The translations under genes were made by a program, and so were the position numbers. Shown here piece by piece: positions 28,131 to 36,906 of a stretch of 64,000 nt of DNA. Position 1 is the first letter of the stretch. Each line of letters begins with the position of its first letter. Source of the stretch: Wenzhouxiangellaceae bacterium (GTDB lineage Bacteria; Pseudomonadota; Gammaproteobacteria; Xanthomonadales; Wenzhouxiangellaceae); assembly GCA_018334995.1 (NCBI GenBank), contig JAGXKW010000006.1, forward strand, positions 1 to 64,000, given 5' to 3'. Under the pieces are notes generated by a model, which saw nothing but the letters and a program-made list of their open reading frames with translations, ran no database searches and was not told where the DNA came from.

Positions 28131-29702
28131 TCAGCCGGCCACCGACATGCCCTGCTGCGCGATCTGCTCCAGCAAAGCGCGGTGCGAAGGAAGCCTTGCA
28201 AGAAACTGATTGGACATTCGAACATTCCCGTCGAGCAGTTCGCGTGCCCTTTTGAGTTTTGCCTGGTCGGGCCGAATTCGGGTGCGCGCAGATTCCGGAT
28301 TCATGCCGTAGAGGACGTACTGGTAGCTGGCCGCGGAAAAGATTTCGTCGACTTGCGGCAGGTCGGACAGCCCGGGCGGACGAAAGCGCCAGAGTTCGAG
28401 CAGATCCAGCAAGCTGTCCGGAATCGTTGCGCGCGAACGATTTTCGCGCCAGTAATCCGAATTGTCGCGTCGGCTCAGCACATAATGCAGCTTGAGGAAA
28501 TCGATGATGCGGTCCCAGCGATAGCGGAACCTGTCGTTGAAGCGCCGCGCGACGATGTCCATGGTGCTCCGGTTGGCGGGAAGTTCCTCCACGATCATGC
28601 GCGCGGACAGTTCGACCATCACCAGTGCGCTGGCTTCCAGCGGCTCGATGAATCCGGCCGACATGCCGACCGCCACGCAGTTGCGGTGCCAGAAATGTTC
28701 CCGGTACCCGGGTGCAAAGGAAATCTTGCGCGGCGACTGGAGCGATTCCGACGGCGCCCCGACCGATCGCAGGTAGTCTTCGAGGGTCGAGGCGGCATGG
28801 TCATCGTTTTCGTGCCGGCTGGAGTAGACGTAGCCGATGCCGCGCCGTGATACCAGGCCGATGTCCCAGATCCAGCCCGCAGACCGGGCCGTCGAGATCG
28901 TCTGCGACGCGATGGGCACGCCGGATTCGGCATACGGGGCCTGCACGGCGAGCGCGGTGTCGTTGAACAGGACGTCGGATCGGTCGATGAACGGAACGCC
29001 GAAATGATCCCCGAGCAGCATCGAACGCATGCCGGAGCAGTCGACGAAAAGATCGCCTTCCAGGCTGCCGTGAGAGGCGGTCTGCAGCGACGCTATATCG
29101 CCGTTTTCGGCACTGTTGATGCCCGTGATGTGGTCCTGGACATGCCGAACGCCGAGGTTGCGAGTGCAGTGCCCGGTGAGCAGCGCTGCGAATTTGCCCG
29201 CATCCAGGTGATAGGCGTAATTGACCACGCCGGCATATTCCGGTGTCTGCGCCTGCTTGGGGCCGAGTTCTCGATCGCAGATCATGCCCTGCGGGCTGAC
29301 GGCATCGGTGAACGACAAGCCAGGGCATTCCTGAAGCCAGCAGGTGGCCGCTTCGTCGCCGGGATAGCCTGCCGGCGCCGTGAACGGGTGATAGTAGATA
29401 TCTTCGTCGCCGCCGGTGACCCAGTCGACGAAACGCGTGCCCTGTTTGAACGTGGCCGAACACGCATCGAGGAACAGCGATTCGGGAATGCCCAGTTGCT
29501 GCAGCGTAGTGCGCATCGTCGGCCAGGTGCCTTCCCCGACGCCGATGGTGCCGACCCGCGGCGATTCCACGAGCGTGACCTCGACCGCGGCATCGGAACG
29601 GCGCGCATTGCCCGCGGCGATCAGGCCGGCGGTAATCCAGCCGGCACTGCCGCCGCCTACGACAACGACGCGACGGATTGCAATTTCGGTTTCGGCATCC
29701 AT
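28131..29702 (-). CDS. divergent tryptophan-halogenase-family flavoprotein (halogenase 2)
   Basis: A 523-residue PF04820 protein. The FAD loop GGGSAG (16-21) and catalytic Lys86 (SATFKQGTRF) are kept. The WxWxIP motif is altered to WIWDIG (277-282, Pro to Gly), and the Glu356 region reads EPLEASAL, where the other three halogenases in this window have EPLESTS. A 20-residue insertion near 100-140 (YPGDEAATCWLQECPGL) also sets it apart. It may have a different substrate or may work as a flavin monooxygenase. It follows the TonB receptor gene by 57 bp and precedes SapC. Confidence 0.87.
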   Translation of the reverse strand: MDAETEIAIRRVVVVGGGSAGWITAGLIAAGNARRSDAAVEVTLVESPRVGTIGVGEGTWPTMRTTLQQLGIPESLFLDACSATFKQGTRFVDWVTGGDEDIYYHPFTAPAGYPGDEAATCWLQECPGLSFTDAVSPQGMICDRELGPKQAQTPEYAGVVNYAYHLDAGKFAALLTGHCTRNLGVRHVQDHITGINSAENGDIASLQTASHGSLEGDLFVDCSGMRSMLLGDHFGVPFIDRSDVLFNDTALAVQAPYAESGVPIASQTISTARSAGWIWDIGLVSRRGIGYVYSSRHENDDHAASTLEDYLRSVGAPSESLQSPRKISFAPGYREHFWHRNCVAVGMSAGFIEPLEASALVMVELSARMIVEELPANRSTMDIVARRFNDRFRYRWDRIIDFLKLHYVLSRRDNSDYWRENRSRATIPDSLLDLLELWRFRPPGLSDLPQVDEIFSAASYQYVLYGMNPESARTRIRPDQAKLKRARELLDGNVRMSNQFLARLPSHRALLEQIAQQGMSVAG

Positions 29703-29759
29703 GCAAAAGATGATGCCGCTGCAGGGGCAGCGGCGTCAAGTAAAGGCACTCCAGCGGTT

Positions 29760-32700
29760 TCAGAATCGGTAGCGAACGCCAAAGTTGTATCGAGCGCCGT
29801 ACTGGTTGGCACGGAGCATCTGCTCCGAATACCGGCTGAATATCCGCTGCGTTTCCTTGTTGATGTTCAAACCTTCGACGAAGACCGAGAGATTTTCGTT
29901 GAAGTTGTAGGTCAGGTTGATATCGATCGGAGCGAACGATTCCGTGAACACCGGGGCGCCGAACTGATCGAATCCGCTCAGGAACTCGTCGCGCCAGTTG
30001 TAGGCGACACGGCCCGAAAAGCGCTCGGTTTCGTAGAACAGGACCAGGTTCGCCGTATCGCTCAGGCCCGGCAGGGCAAAGCTCTGGTCGACGACGTTGG
30101 GGTCGGCGTCGACGTCGCCTTCGACCAGCGTCGCGTTTGCCTGGACGCCCCAGCCGCTTCGTCCGAACAGGTGCTGCACGGCAAATTCGAACCCGTACAG
30201 GTCGCCCTCTTCGGCGTTTGTCGTGGTGGTGACGCGGAAGAGCGCCAGCGGATCATCCGGGCTCTGGCGAATCGGCGCGTTCGGTTCGGCACCGCGGATG
30301 GCGTTCATCCGGCGGAATACAGCCGCATTGTCGGGGTTGATTCCTTCGGCGGCCAGTTCCTCACGCGCCTGTTCGGCCAGCGGGCCCAGGAACGGATCGC
30401 GAAGGCCTTCGAAGGTCCGTTCGACCGTGGTCGAAATCAGGAAGTTGTCGACCAGTTTGTTGAAGAAGCCGACTGAAGCGTAGCTGCCTGGTGCGTAATA
30501 CCATTCGAGAGAAAGATCGAAATTGTCCGAGACGAATGGCTGCAGGTCCGGATTGCCCGAGCTTACGCTCTTGCTGCCGATGTTCGGGGCCCCGTCGAAA
30601 CTGCGGTTCGGGCCCAGCGCGCCGATCGGCGGGCGCGAAATCGAACGCGAATACGCCGCACGCGCAATCACGTCGGGTACGACTTCCAGGGCGAAAGCGA
30701 AGCTGGGTAGCCAGAAGTCGCTGCTGCCGGTGCCTCTTCGCAGCTGCGGTTCGCCGACGAAATCGTAAGTGAATTCGTCGCCTCCGACCCAGACGATGGC
30801 CTCGGGCGGCCGTTCCTGGCCGAACGATACGGTCTCGGCCGTTTCCCATCGCAGGCCGACCGACGCGTTGTAAGGCATGCCGTTGAAGGTGTCCTCGAAG
30901 TCGGCCCTCACGTATGCCGCGTCCAGGTCTTCGTTGACGGACGACTGACCGCTGTTGCCCAGTGGTCCCGGCCAGAACAGACCGCGCTCACCGGACGGGT
31001 CCTGGAAGTCTTCGGTCCAGAAATTGGTGTCCGGCCAGTAGCAGCAGGGGAAATTGTCTGCGCCAACGGTCTCGAATCCGTTGATCAGGAAGCCGAGCGG
31101 CGCGGTGAAGAATTGTTCGAAAGCAAAGTCGCCGCCGTTTCCGAAATCGTCGAGCAGGCCGCCGAAGCTGCCTTCGGTGAATGCTTCATCGTCCCAGTAC
31201 TGCGCCGACGTGAGCCAGAATCCGGCCGGCAGGAGGCCTGAAAAGGCGTTGATCTGGTCGAATTCCTGCTCGGTGCGGTCATAGCCGAAACTGATCGAAT
31301 CCAGGGCGCCCCCGGACAGATTGGACCAGGTACCGCCAAGCTGAAGCTGCTTGATGTCGTTGTCGTTGTTGACGTTGAAGGCCTGCCCGAACAGTGATCC
31401 GATGTCCTGGCGCAGGAGCCCTTCCTGCGGGCCGCCGTCGGGTCCGGTGCTTCTGAACGAGACATCGAACAGCGGAACGCCGGCGCCCGGATAACGCACG
31501 GTCTGCCGGTCGATGGCCGCCGTGAACGGGCCGGCGCCGTCGACGAAACCGCACCAGTCGCAGGCGGTGTTGCCGATGATCAGGTTGGCCGAACTGCCTG
31601 GACGCCCGTTGATGTCGCCGCCGCGCAGCTCGGAGGACGAAGCGTGGTAATCCGCCGTGAAAGCAAGGCTGTCGGTGGCCTGGAACTCGACGTTGAAGCC
31701 GATCTGGTTGTTTTCCTTGATCGTGTGGTCGCGGGCGACGTTGGTCGAGAAGTCGCCGCACGCCTGGCTGACCTCGGTCACCGTGCCGTTTTCGTTGATG
31801 GTCGCGTCGATGTTCGGGCATTCGAACCAGACGCCGACGCTGTTGCGGTCGGCTTCCCGTTCGACGCGCGAGTAGGTGTAGTCCAGCGTGGCCGTGATGC
31901 GGTCGGTGGGCGCGAATTGGAGCACCAGTTGGCCGTTGATGCGCTCGCGCTGGAGGTCGCTCCAGCCGTAGCCGATGTTCTGCGGATGCCAGAAGACACC
32001 GTCTGTGCGCTGGTTATTGTTGGTGACGTTTCCAGCTGCAAACGGGTTGTTGATCGCGCCGGCGGTCGCTGCAGTGGCCGGCGACCAATTGGCGACCTCC
32101 GCATTTTCTTCGCGGTTGTCGCGTTCCTGGTATGCGCCGCTCAGAAAGATACCGAATTTGTCGTCGAAGAAGGTCTGGCTGTACAGTCCTTCGATTTCCG
32201 GGGTCACTTCGTCGAGATTGCCGACGTCGGCGTCGGTCGAAGAAGTCTCATGAACGGCCTTGCCGCTGATGACGGCACGAAATCCCGGGCGGTCGAGCGG
32301 ACGTGGCGTCAGAATGTTGACCGTGGCGCCGATGCCGCCGCTGGGCAGCTCGGATTGGGGGGTCTTGTATACATCGACGGCAGAAATGCCCATCGTGGCC
32401 AGGTCGGCAAAATCGAAGGAGCGGCTGCCGGCCGTGGGCATGGACCGGCCGTTCAGCGTGACCAGGTTGAATTCGGGTCCGAGGCCGCGGACTGTGATTT
32501 GCGAACCTTCATTGTTGTTGCGATCGATGGCAACACCGGGAATGCGCTGAAGGGATTCCGCCAGATTCTGATCCGGGAAATCGCCGATGTCCTCGGCCGT
32601 GATTGAATCGACCACGCCGATGGAATTGCGCTTGCGGCCCATTGCCCGCATGACGCTGCCCCGGTAGCCGGTCACGACCATTCGGTCGACTGCGGCTTCG

Positions 32701-32897
32701 TCCTCGACTTCGCGCGGTCCGGCCATTCCTGTGGTTTCGGCCGATTGCCGTTGCGGCTCCTGGTTTCGCTCGTTGGTATCCGACGACTGGCGATCCTGCT
32801 CGTTGTCCTGAGCGAGTGCCGGCATGACGGCGGCGGTATGCAAGGCCATCGCGATACCCGTGGCCAGCGCCGTGCGGCGCAGATTGATTCGTCCCAT
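29760..32897 (-). CDS. TonB-dependent receptor, Xanthomonas/Caulobacter type (sublocus A)
   Basis: A 1045-residue outer-membrane receptor of the TIGR01782 type, which typically carries carbohydrate substrates. Signal peptide LATGIAMALHTAAVMPALAQ is followed by a long low-complexity Gln/Glu-rich linker (NEQDRQSSDTNERNQEPQR), then the plug with AEDIGDFPDQNLAESLQRIP and VRGLGPEFNLVTLNGR. The C terminus is YNFGVRYRF. Upstream at 32988-33001 is a LacI-type operator identical in core to one before the adjacent lacI gene, linking it to the GH3/LacI genes. The probable ligand is a beta-glucan oligosaccharide, inferred from the neighbouring GH3 enzyme; the sequence does not show it directly. Confidence 0.93.
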   Translation of the reverse strand: MGRINLRRTALATGIAMALHTAAVMPALAQDNEQDRQSSDTNERNQEPQRQSAETTGMAGPREVEDEAAVDRMVVTGYRGSVMRAMGRKRNSIGVVDSITAEDIGDFPDQNLAESLQRIPGVAIDRNNNEGSQITVRGLGPEFNLVTLNGRSMPTAGSRSFDFADLATMGISAVDVYKTPQSELPSGGIGATVNILTPRPLDRPGFRAVISGKAVHETSSTDADVGNLDEVTPEIEGLYSQTFFDDKFGIFLSGAYQERDNREENAEVANWSPATAATAGAINNPFAAGNVTNNNQRTDGVFWHPQNIGYGWSDLQRERINGQLVLQFAPTDRITATLDYTYSRVEREADRNSVGVWFECPNIDATINENGTVTEVSQACGDFSTNVARDHTIKENNQIGFNVEFQATDSLAFTADYHASSSELRGGDINGRPGSSANLIIGNTACDWCGFVDGAGPFTAAIDRQTVRYPGAGVPLFDVSFRSTGPDGGPQEGLLRQDIGSLFGQAFNVNNDNDIKQLQLGGTWSNLSGGALDSISFGYDRTEQEFDQINAFSGLLPAGFWLTSAQYWDDEAFTEGSFGGLLDDFGNGGDFAFEQFFTAPLGFLINGFETVGADNFPCCYWPDTNFWTEDFQDPSGERGLFWPGPLGNSGQSSVNEDLDAAYVRADFEDTFNGMPYNASVGLRWETAETVSFGQERPPEAIVWVGGDEFTYDFVGEPQLRRGTGSSDFWLPSFAFALEVVPDVIARAAYSRSISRPPIGALGPNRSFDGAPNIGSKSVSSGNPDLQPFVSDNFDLSLEWYYAPGSYASVGFFNKLVDNFLISTTVERTFEGLRDPFLGPLAEQAREELAAEGINPDNAAVFRRMNAIRGAEPNAPIRQSPDDPLALFRVTTTTNAEEGDLYGFEFAVQHLFGRSGWGVQANATLVEGDVDADPNVVDQSFALPGLSDTANLVLFYETERFSGRVAYNWRDEFLSGFDQFGAPVFTESFAPIDINLTYNFNENLSVFVEGLNINKETQRIFSRYSEQMLRANQYGARYNFGVRYRF

Positions 32898-32987
32898 AGG
32901 TTCCTACCCCGTGTTCTTTTTTGGCCGCTTGCGGCTGGTTGATTTTTTCGTGCTTTATCTAAAAGCGCCACCCGAGTAAAATATAAA

Positions 32988-33001
32988 TGACAGCGCTGAC
33001 A
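32988..33001 (-). promoter_or_regulatory. LacI-type operator, family A, at TonB receptor promoter
   Basis: TGACAGCGCTGACA, 91 bp upstream of the receptor start. The central AGCGCT dyad with flanking TG...CA is the standard LacI/GalR layout. It differs in one base from the site at 36832. On the minus strand the right half is followed by TTTATATT, which could include the -10 region. The remaining bases of the 32898-33113 spacer show no other recognised motif. Confidence 0.75.
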
Positions 33002-33113
33002 TCCGGATTAGATACCAACTCGCCCCCCGATGTCAAATCCATTGCTCGAAGAATTTCGAAATGGATGATTTTTCGCGGCGCCCGAATTGTTCCGACACGC
33101 CGCGGCCAGCCGG

Positions 33114-35612
33114 CTATCGAGGGCAGCGCAGCGTCGCGGTGTCTGCGGCGCCGGGCTCGATCTGGACATCGGCGAAACTCAGTTCCAGCGGTTCGCCGGT
33201 TGCCAGCGTGAAGATCCGGGTGACCCGAGCCAGATCGGCCCCGGCCTCGGCAAAGCACCCCAGGTCAACGCCGATTCGTTGCCAGCGCCCGGTTTCCCAT
33301 GCCTCCATTGCGGGCGCCAGGGCGACGCCTCCGCTGCAGGATTCGCCGCATTCGATCGCGAGTGCCAGGTCGTCCGGCGCTTCGGCTTCCAGCCGCAGAT
33401 CGAATGCCAGCGCCGCGCCTCGCTCCAGCAGGCCGGACAGGTCCTGCGGCGCTGGCGCCGCCAAAGCGAGCGCGGCCGGGCCTTCGCCCGTCCAGATCGC
33501 GCGTCGCGCATCCCCCTGCAGGTGACGATCGGTCGGTTCGATGCGCAACGCGTCGGTTCCGCCGGACTGCCCGTCGAGTACGACTTCGGGCACGCCCCGC
33601 TGGTGCAAAACCAGGCGCCACGGCGCCCGGGCCGCGCCGTCGAACGCTGCCATTGTCGACGCGTTCTCGGCGGCGTCGACCCCTGGCGTCAGGCCGGTTT
33701 CAGGCAGCCGTGGCAGGTCCGGGCCCTCACCGTATTCCAGCCCGTGGCCGAAGTCGAACAGTACGGCGATTTCTCCGTCGGGCCCGGCTTCAGGCTCGGC
33801 CGGCCAGGCGAACGGCAGCCTGCCGGTGGGCTGGAAACGCGGGCCTCCGTTGCCGTCGCCCAGCACGACGTCGGCAACGCCGCCGCCCTCGGTGCCCGGC
33901 AGCCAGGCGGCCACGAATGCGTCGGACTGGTTGATTTCCGGGTTGACCCACAACGGTCGCCCGGACAGAAAGACGGTCACGACCGGCGCCTCGAGGCGGG
34001 CGAGCCGCTTGAGCAATGCCAGGTCGGATTTGGCCCCGGACTGGTATTCGAGCGTGGTTCGATCGCCGCGGCCCTCGGCATAGGGATCTTCGCCGATGAC
34101 CGCAATCACCGCATCGGGCGCGAAGTCGTCCGCGCCGGATTCGCCCCGGTGCACCTTTCCACCCGCGGCGGCGACCTGTTCGGCAATGCCCTCGTGAATC
34201 GACTGGCCGCGCGGAAAGCTTTCGTTGATGCCGGTCACGCCCTGCCAGTCCAGGGTCCAGCCGCCGGATTGCTTGCCGATGTCGTCGGCGCCCTCGCCGA
34301 CGACCAGGATGCGTCCGCGCGGATCGATCGGCAGGGCCCGGCCGTTGTTCTTGAGCAGGACCAGCGATTGCCGGACGGCACGCCGGGCCAGCTGCGCGTG
34401 GGCCTCGGGATCGGGCAGAGCACGCCCGCCCTCGATGCGGCGGTCGAACAGGCCGGCGCGTTTCTTGACCCGCAGGATCCTGCGGACCGCATCGTCGAGA
34501 CGTTCCAGCGACAGGCGACCGTTGCGGGCATGCGCGATCATGTTCGTGCGGAATTCGCGCCAGGCCTCGGGCACCATGAACATGTCCACCCCGGCTTCCA
34601 GCGCTTCCACGCAGTCGGTGACGGTGCAGCCGGGCAGCTGCCCGTGTCCGTTCCAGTCACCGACCACGAACCCGTCGAAACCCATCCGGCCCTTCAGTGC
34701 GTCGGTCAGCAGGTAGCGGTGGCCGTGCATCTTTTTGCCGTTCCAGGACGAAAACGAGGCCATCACGGTTTGCGCGCCCGCCTCCAGGGCGGCCTCGTAC
34801 GGGTACCCGTGAATGGCAACCAGGTCGCGCTCGTTCAATTGCGTATCGCCCTGGTCGATCCCGTCACGGGTACCGCCGTCGGCGACGAAATGTTTGGCCG
34901 TGGCCAGCACCCGGCCCGGCGCCAGCCAGTCGCCGTCCATTGATCCCTGGAGGCCGATGACGGCCGCGCGGCCCAGTGCGCTGACCAGTTCCGGATCGCT
35001 GGAGAAGCTCTCGTAGGTACGACCCCAGCGCAGGTCGCGGGCCACTGCCAGCGTCGGCGCGAAGTTCCAGTCGATGCCGGTCGCCGCCACCTCGGCCGCC
35101 GTGGCGCGAGCGATGGCTTCGACCAGGCTGGCGTCGCGCGCGGCGCCGAGCCCGATGTTGTGTGGAAAAACGGTCGCGCCGCGGACGTTGCTGTGCCCGT
35201 GGACCGCGTCGGTACCCCACAGCAGCGGAATCGCGGGACGCCCCTCGGGTCCGGGCTGCAGCGCTGCGGCGTGGAAATCGGCAGCGAGTTCGGACCAGGC
35301 CGCGACGGGGGCTTCGCGATCGCGTCCGGGGAAGGAGCCGCCGCCGTTGAGTACCGAGCCGAGCCCGAATTCATGAACCTCTTCGGGCGTCACGTACTGG
35401 ATTTCGGCCTGGATGATCTGGCCGATCTTGTGCTCCAGCGTCATGCGCTCGAGCAACGCTTCGACGAAGGCTTCGACTTCCGGGTCCTGTTGCGCTTCCA
35501 GGTGCGGCCAGTGCTGCGGGTCGGCGGCCCGGGCGCAAAGGCCGGAAACCATGAGCATTGCGGCTGCGGCAAGACGCGGCAGGCCGCTCGAAATTCGGTC
35601 GACGTGATTCAT
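33114..35612 (-). CDS. GH3 exo-1,3/1,4-beta-glucosidase with C-terminal ExoP-like domain
   Basis: An 832-residue exported glycoside hydrolase family 3 enzyme. The signal peptide runs through LPRLAAAAMLMVSGLCARA. The (beta/alpha)8 domain begins about residue 30 (LERMTLEHKIGQIIQAEIQY) and includes substrate-contact residues in GTDAVHGHSNV, AKHFVADGGT and nucleophile Asp in GFDGFVVGDWNG; the second domain carries LVLLKNNGRALPI. The last 200 residues match the galactose-binding-like tail of ExoP-type beta-glucan glucohydrolases. It removes glucose from beta-1,3/1,4-glucans or cello-/laminari-oligosaccharides in the periplasm or at the surface. It lies 34 bp after the lacI gene, so lacI-GH3 is an operon. 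Confidence 0.92.
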   Translation of the reverse strand: MNHVDRISSGLPRLAAAAMLMVSGLCARAADPQHWPHLEAQQDPEVEAFVEALLERMTLEHKIGQIIQAEIQYVTPEEVHEFGLGSVLNGGGSFPGRDREAPVAAWSELAADFHAAALQPGPEGRPAIPLLWGTDAVHGHSNVRGATVFPHNIGLGAARDASLVEAIARATAAEVAATGIDWNFAPTLAVARDLRWGRTYESFSSDPELVSALGRAAVIGLQGSMDGDWLAPGRVLATAKHFVADGGTRDGIDQGDTQLNERDLVAIHGYPYEAALEAGAQTVMASFSSWNGKKMHGHRYLLTDALKGRMGFDGFVVGDWNGHGQLPGCTVTDCVEALEAGVDMFMVPEAWREFRTNMIAHARNGRLSLERLDDAVRRILRVKKRAGLFDRRIEGGRALPDPEAHAQLARRAVRQSLVLLKNNGRALPIDPRGRILVVGEGADDIGKQSGGWTLDWQGVTGINESFPRGQSIHEGIAEQVAAAGGKVHRGESGADDFAPDAVIAVIGEDPYAEGRGDRTTLEYQSGAKSDLALLKRLARLEAPVVTVFLSGRPLWVNPEINQSDAFVAAWLPGTEGGGVADVVLGDGNGGPRFQPTGRLPFAWPAEPEAGPDGEIAVLFDFGHGLEYGEGPDLPRLPETGLTPGVDAAENASTMAAFDGAARAPWRLVLHQRGVPEVVLDGQSGGTDALRIEPTDRHLQGDARRAIWTGEGPAALALAAPAPQDLSGLLERGAALAFDLRLEAEAPDDLALAIECGESCSGGVALAPAMEAWETGRWQRIGVDLGCFAEAGADLARVTRIFTLATGEPLELSFADVQIEPGAADTATLRCPR

Positions 35613-35646
35613 TGCAACCCCGTGATGACAGGTGGGCCGATCAGGC

Positions 35647-36729
35647 TCAATCGGGTGGCGGCGCGGTCGTGGCGCGCTCGACAAGCGGCGCGTCGAAAAC
35701 CTCCACGCGCGAACCGAGACGTTTACTCCCCGCATGGCCGTGGATGTCCAGGTTTTCGTGCAGGTTTTCGGCCAGGTTCTCCAGCAGAAGTTCGGTGGCG
35801 CGCAACGCCATGTGGCGGATCGGCTGATGGACGGTGGTCAGCGGCGGCCACAGCGTTCGTGAAAGCGGCGTGTCGTCGAACCCGGCGATGGACAGCTGTT
35901 CGGGAATGCGCCAGCCACGCTCCAGCGCGACCTGCAAGAGTCCCGCCGCCATTTCGTCGTTGCTGGCGAAGATTGCGGTGGGCGGGTTCTCCATGTCGAG
36001 AAAATAGGCCCCGGCCCGGCGCCCGGATTCCAGGTCAAATCTGCCTCCCACGACCAGTTCCCTTTCGAAATCCAGGTCCTTGCGCAGCAGCCCCAGGCGA
36101 TAGCCTTCGAGCCGGCTCTGGGTGGCGCCGTGCTCCGGATGCCCGCTGATGAAGCCGATTCGCCGGTGCCCCAGGCCGGTCAGGTGGGCGACCACCTGGG
36201 CCGAGGCATGCCGGTCATCGACTGAAACGCCCAGGCCCGGCCGGCCATCCAGCGGCGATACGCGGGCGTAGGGCAGGCCGATCGCTTCCAGTGCATCCAG
36301 TACCGCGACGACGTCGCCGACCGGTGGAATCAGGAGCAAGCCGTCGACGCGCGACTGGGAAACGAAACGCGTGACGCTTTCGGCAAGATCCGGTTCGTCG
36401 GGATTCGGAGCCTGCAGCGAAAGCGCGTAACCGGCTCCGTTGCACGCCTCCAGCACGCCGGTGATCGTGCGAAACAGGTAGTTCGGGCTGGGATTGTCGT
36501 AGATCAGGCCGATCATGCGCGACTGGGTCCCGGCCAGCCCGCGGGCCGACGGGTTGGGCGAGTAATCCAGCGCCCGCACGGCGGCCTCCACCCGGGCGCG
36601 CGTCGACGGGCGGACGCTCGGCTCGTTGTTCAGCACCCGCGAGACGGTCTTGATCGAAACCCCCGAGCGTTCGGCCACGTCGTTGATCGTGATCCTGCCG
36701 GTGGTCGGCCGCTGTCTTTTCTGATGCAT
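35647..36729 (-). CDS. LacI-family transcriptional regulator (sublocus A)
   Basis: A 360-residue LacI/GalR repressor. The N-terminal helix-turn-helix and hinge are ITINDVAERSGVSIKTVSRV and LNNEPSVRPSTRARVEAA; the periplasmic-binding-like core starts at SRMIGLIYDNPSPNY. ATG 36729 is chosen because it starts 13 residues before the HTH, as usual; the 25-residue upstream extension is discarded. An operator of family A (36832-36845) is 103 bp before its start, implying autoregulation, and another precedes the TonB receptor. The inducer is probably a glucoside released by the GH3 enzyme. Confidence 0.93.
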   Translation of the reverse strand: MHQKRQRPTTGRITINDVAERSGVSIKTVSRVLNNEPSVRPSTRARVEAAVRALDYSPNPSARGLAGTQSRMIGLIYDNPSPNYLFRTITGVLEACNGAGYALSLQAPNPDEPDLAESVTRFVSQSRVDGLLLIPPVGDVVAVLDALEAIGLPYARVSPLDGRPGLGVSVDDRHASAQVVAHLTGLGHRRIGFISGHPEHGATQSRLEGYRLGLLRKDLDFERELVVGGRFDLESGRRAGAYFLDMENPPTAIFASNDEMAAGLLQVALERGWRIPEQLSIAGFDDTPLSRTLWPPLTTVHQPIRHMALRATELLLENLAENLHENLDIHGHAGSKRLGSRVEVFDAPLVERATTAPPPD

Positions 36730-36831
36730 CACCCGCAATTCCGGATTGGGTTGTGGACAGGCATATCGTCGGGGAACGAAGTGACGTTGCCGCCCTCCGC
36801 GCAAGACGCATCAGTCGATGATAATTCAAAA

Positions 36832-36845
36832 TGACAGCGCTAACA
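36832..36845 (-). promoter_or_regulatory. LacI-type operator, family A, at lacI promoter
   Basis: TGACAGCGCTAACA; reverse strand TGTTAGCGCTGTCA. It shares 13 of 14 bases with the site at 32988-33001. It lies between the sugar porter gene stop (36907) and the lacI start, on the same strand, so most probably controls lacI-GH3. Confidence 0.75.
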
Positions 36846-36906
36846 AATTTTTCCGCCAAACGGTGTTTCTCAGCTCGCAGCTCGACGCCGTCGCGCCCAC
36901 GCAGCT

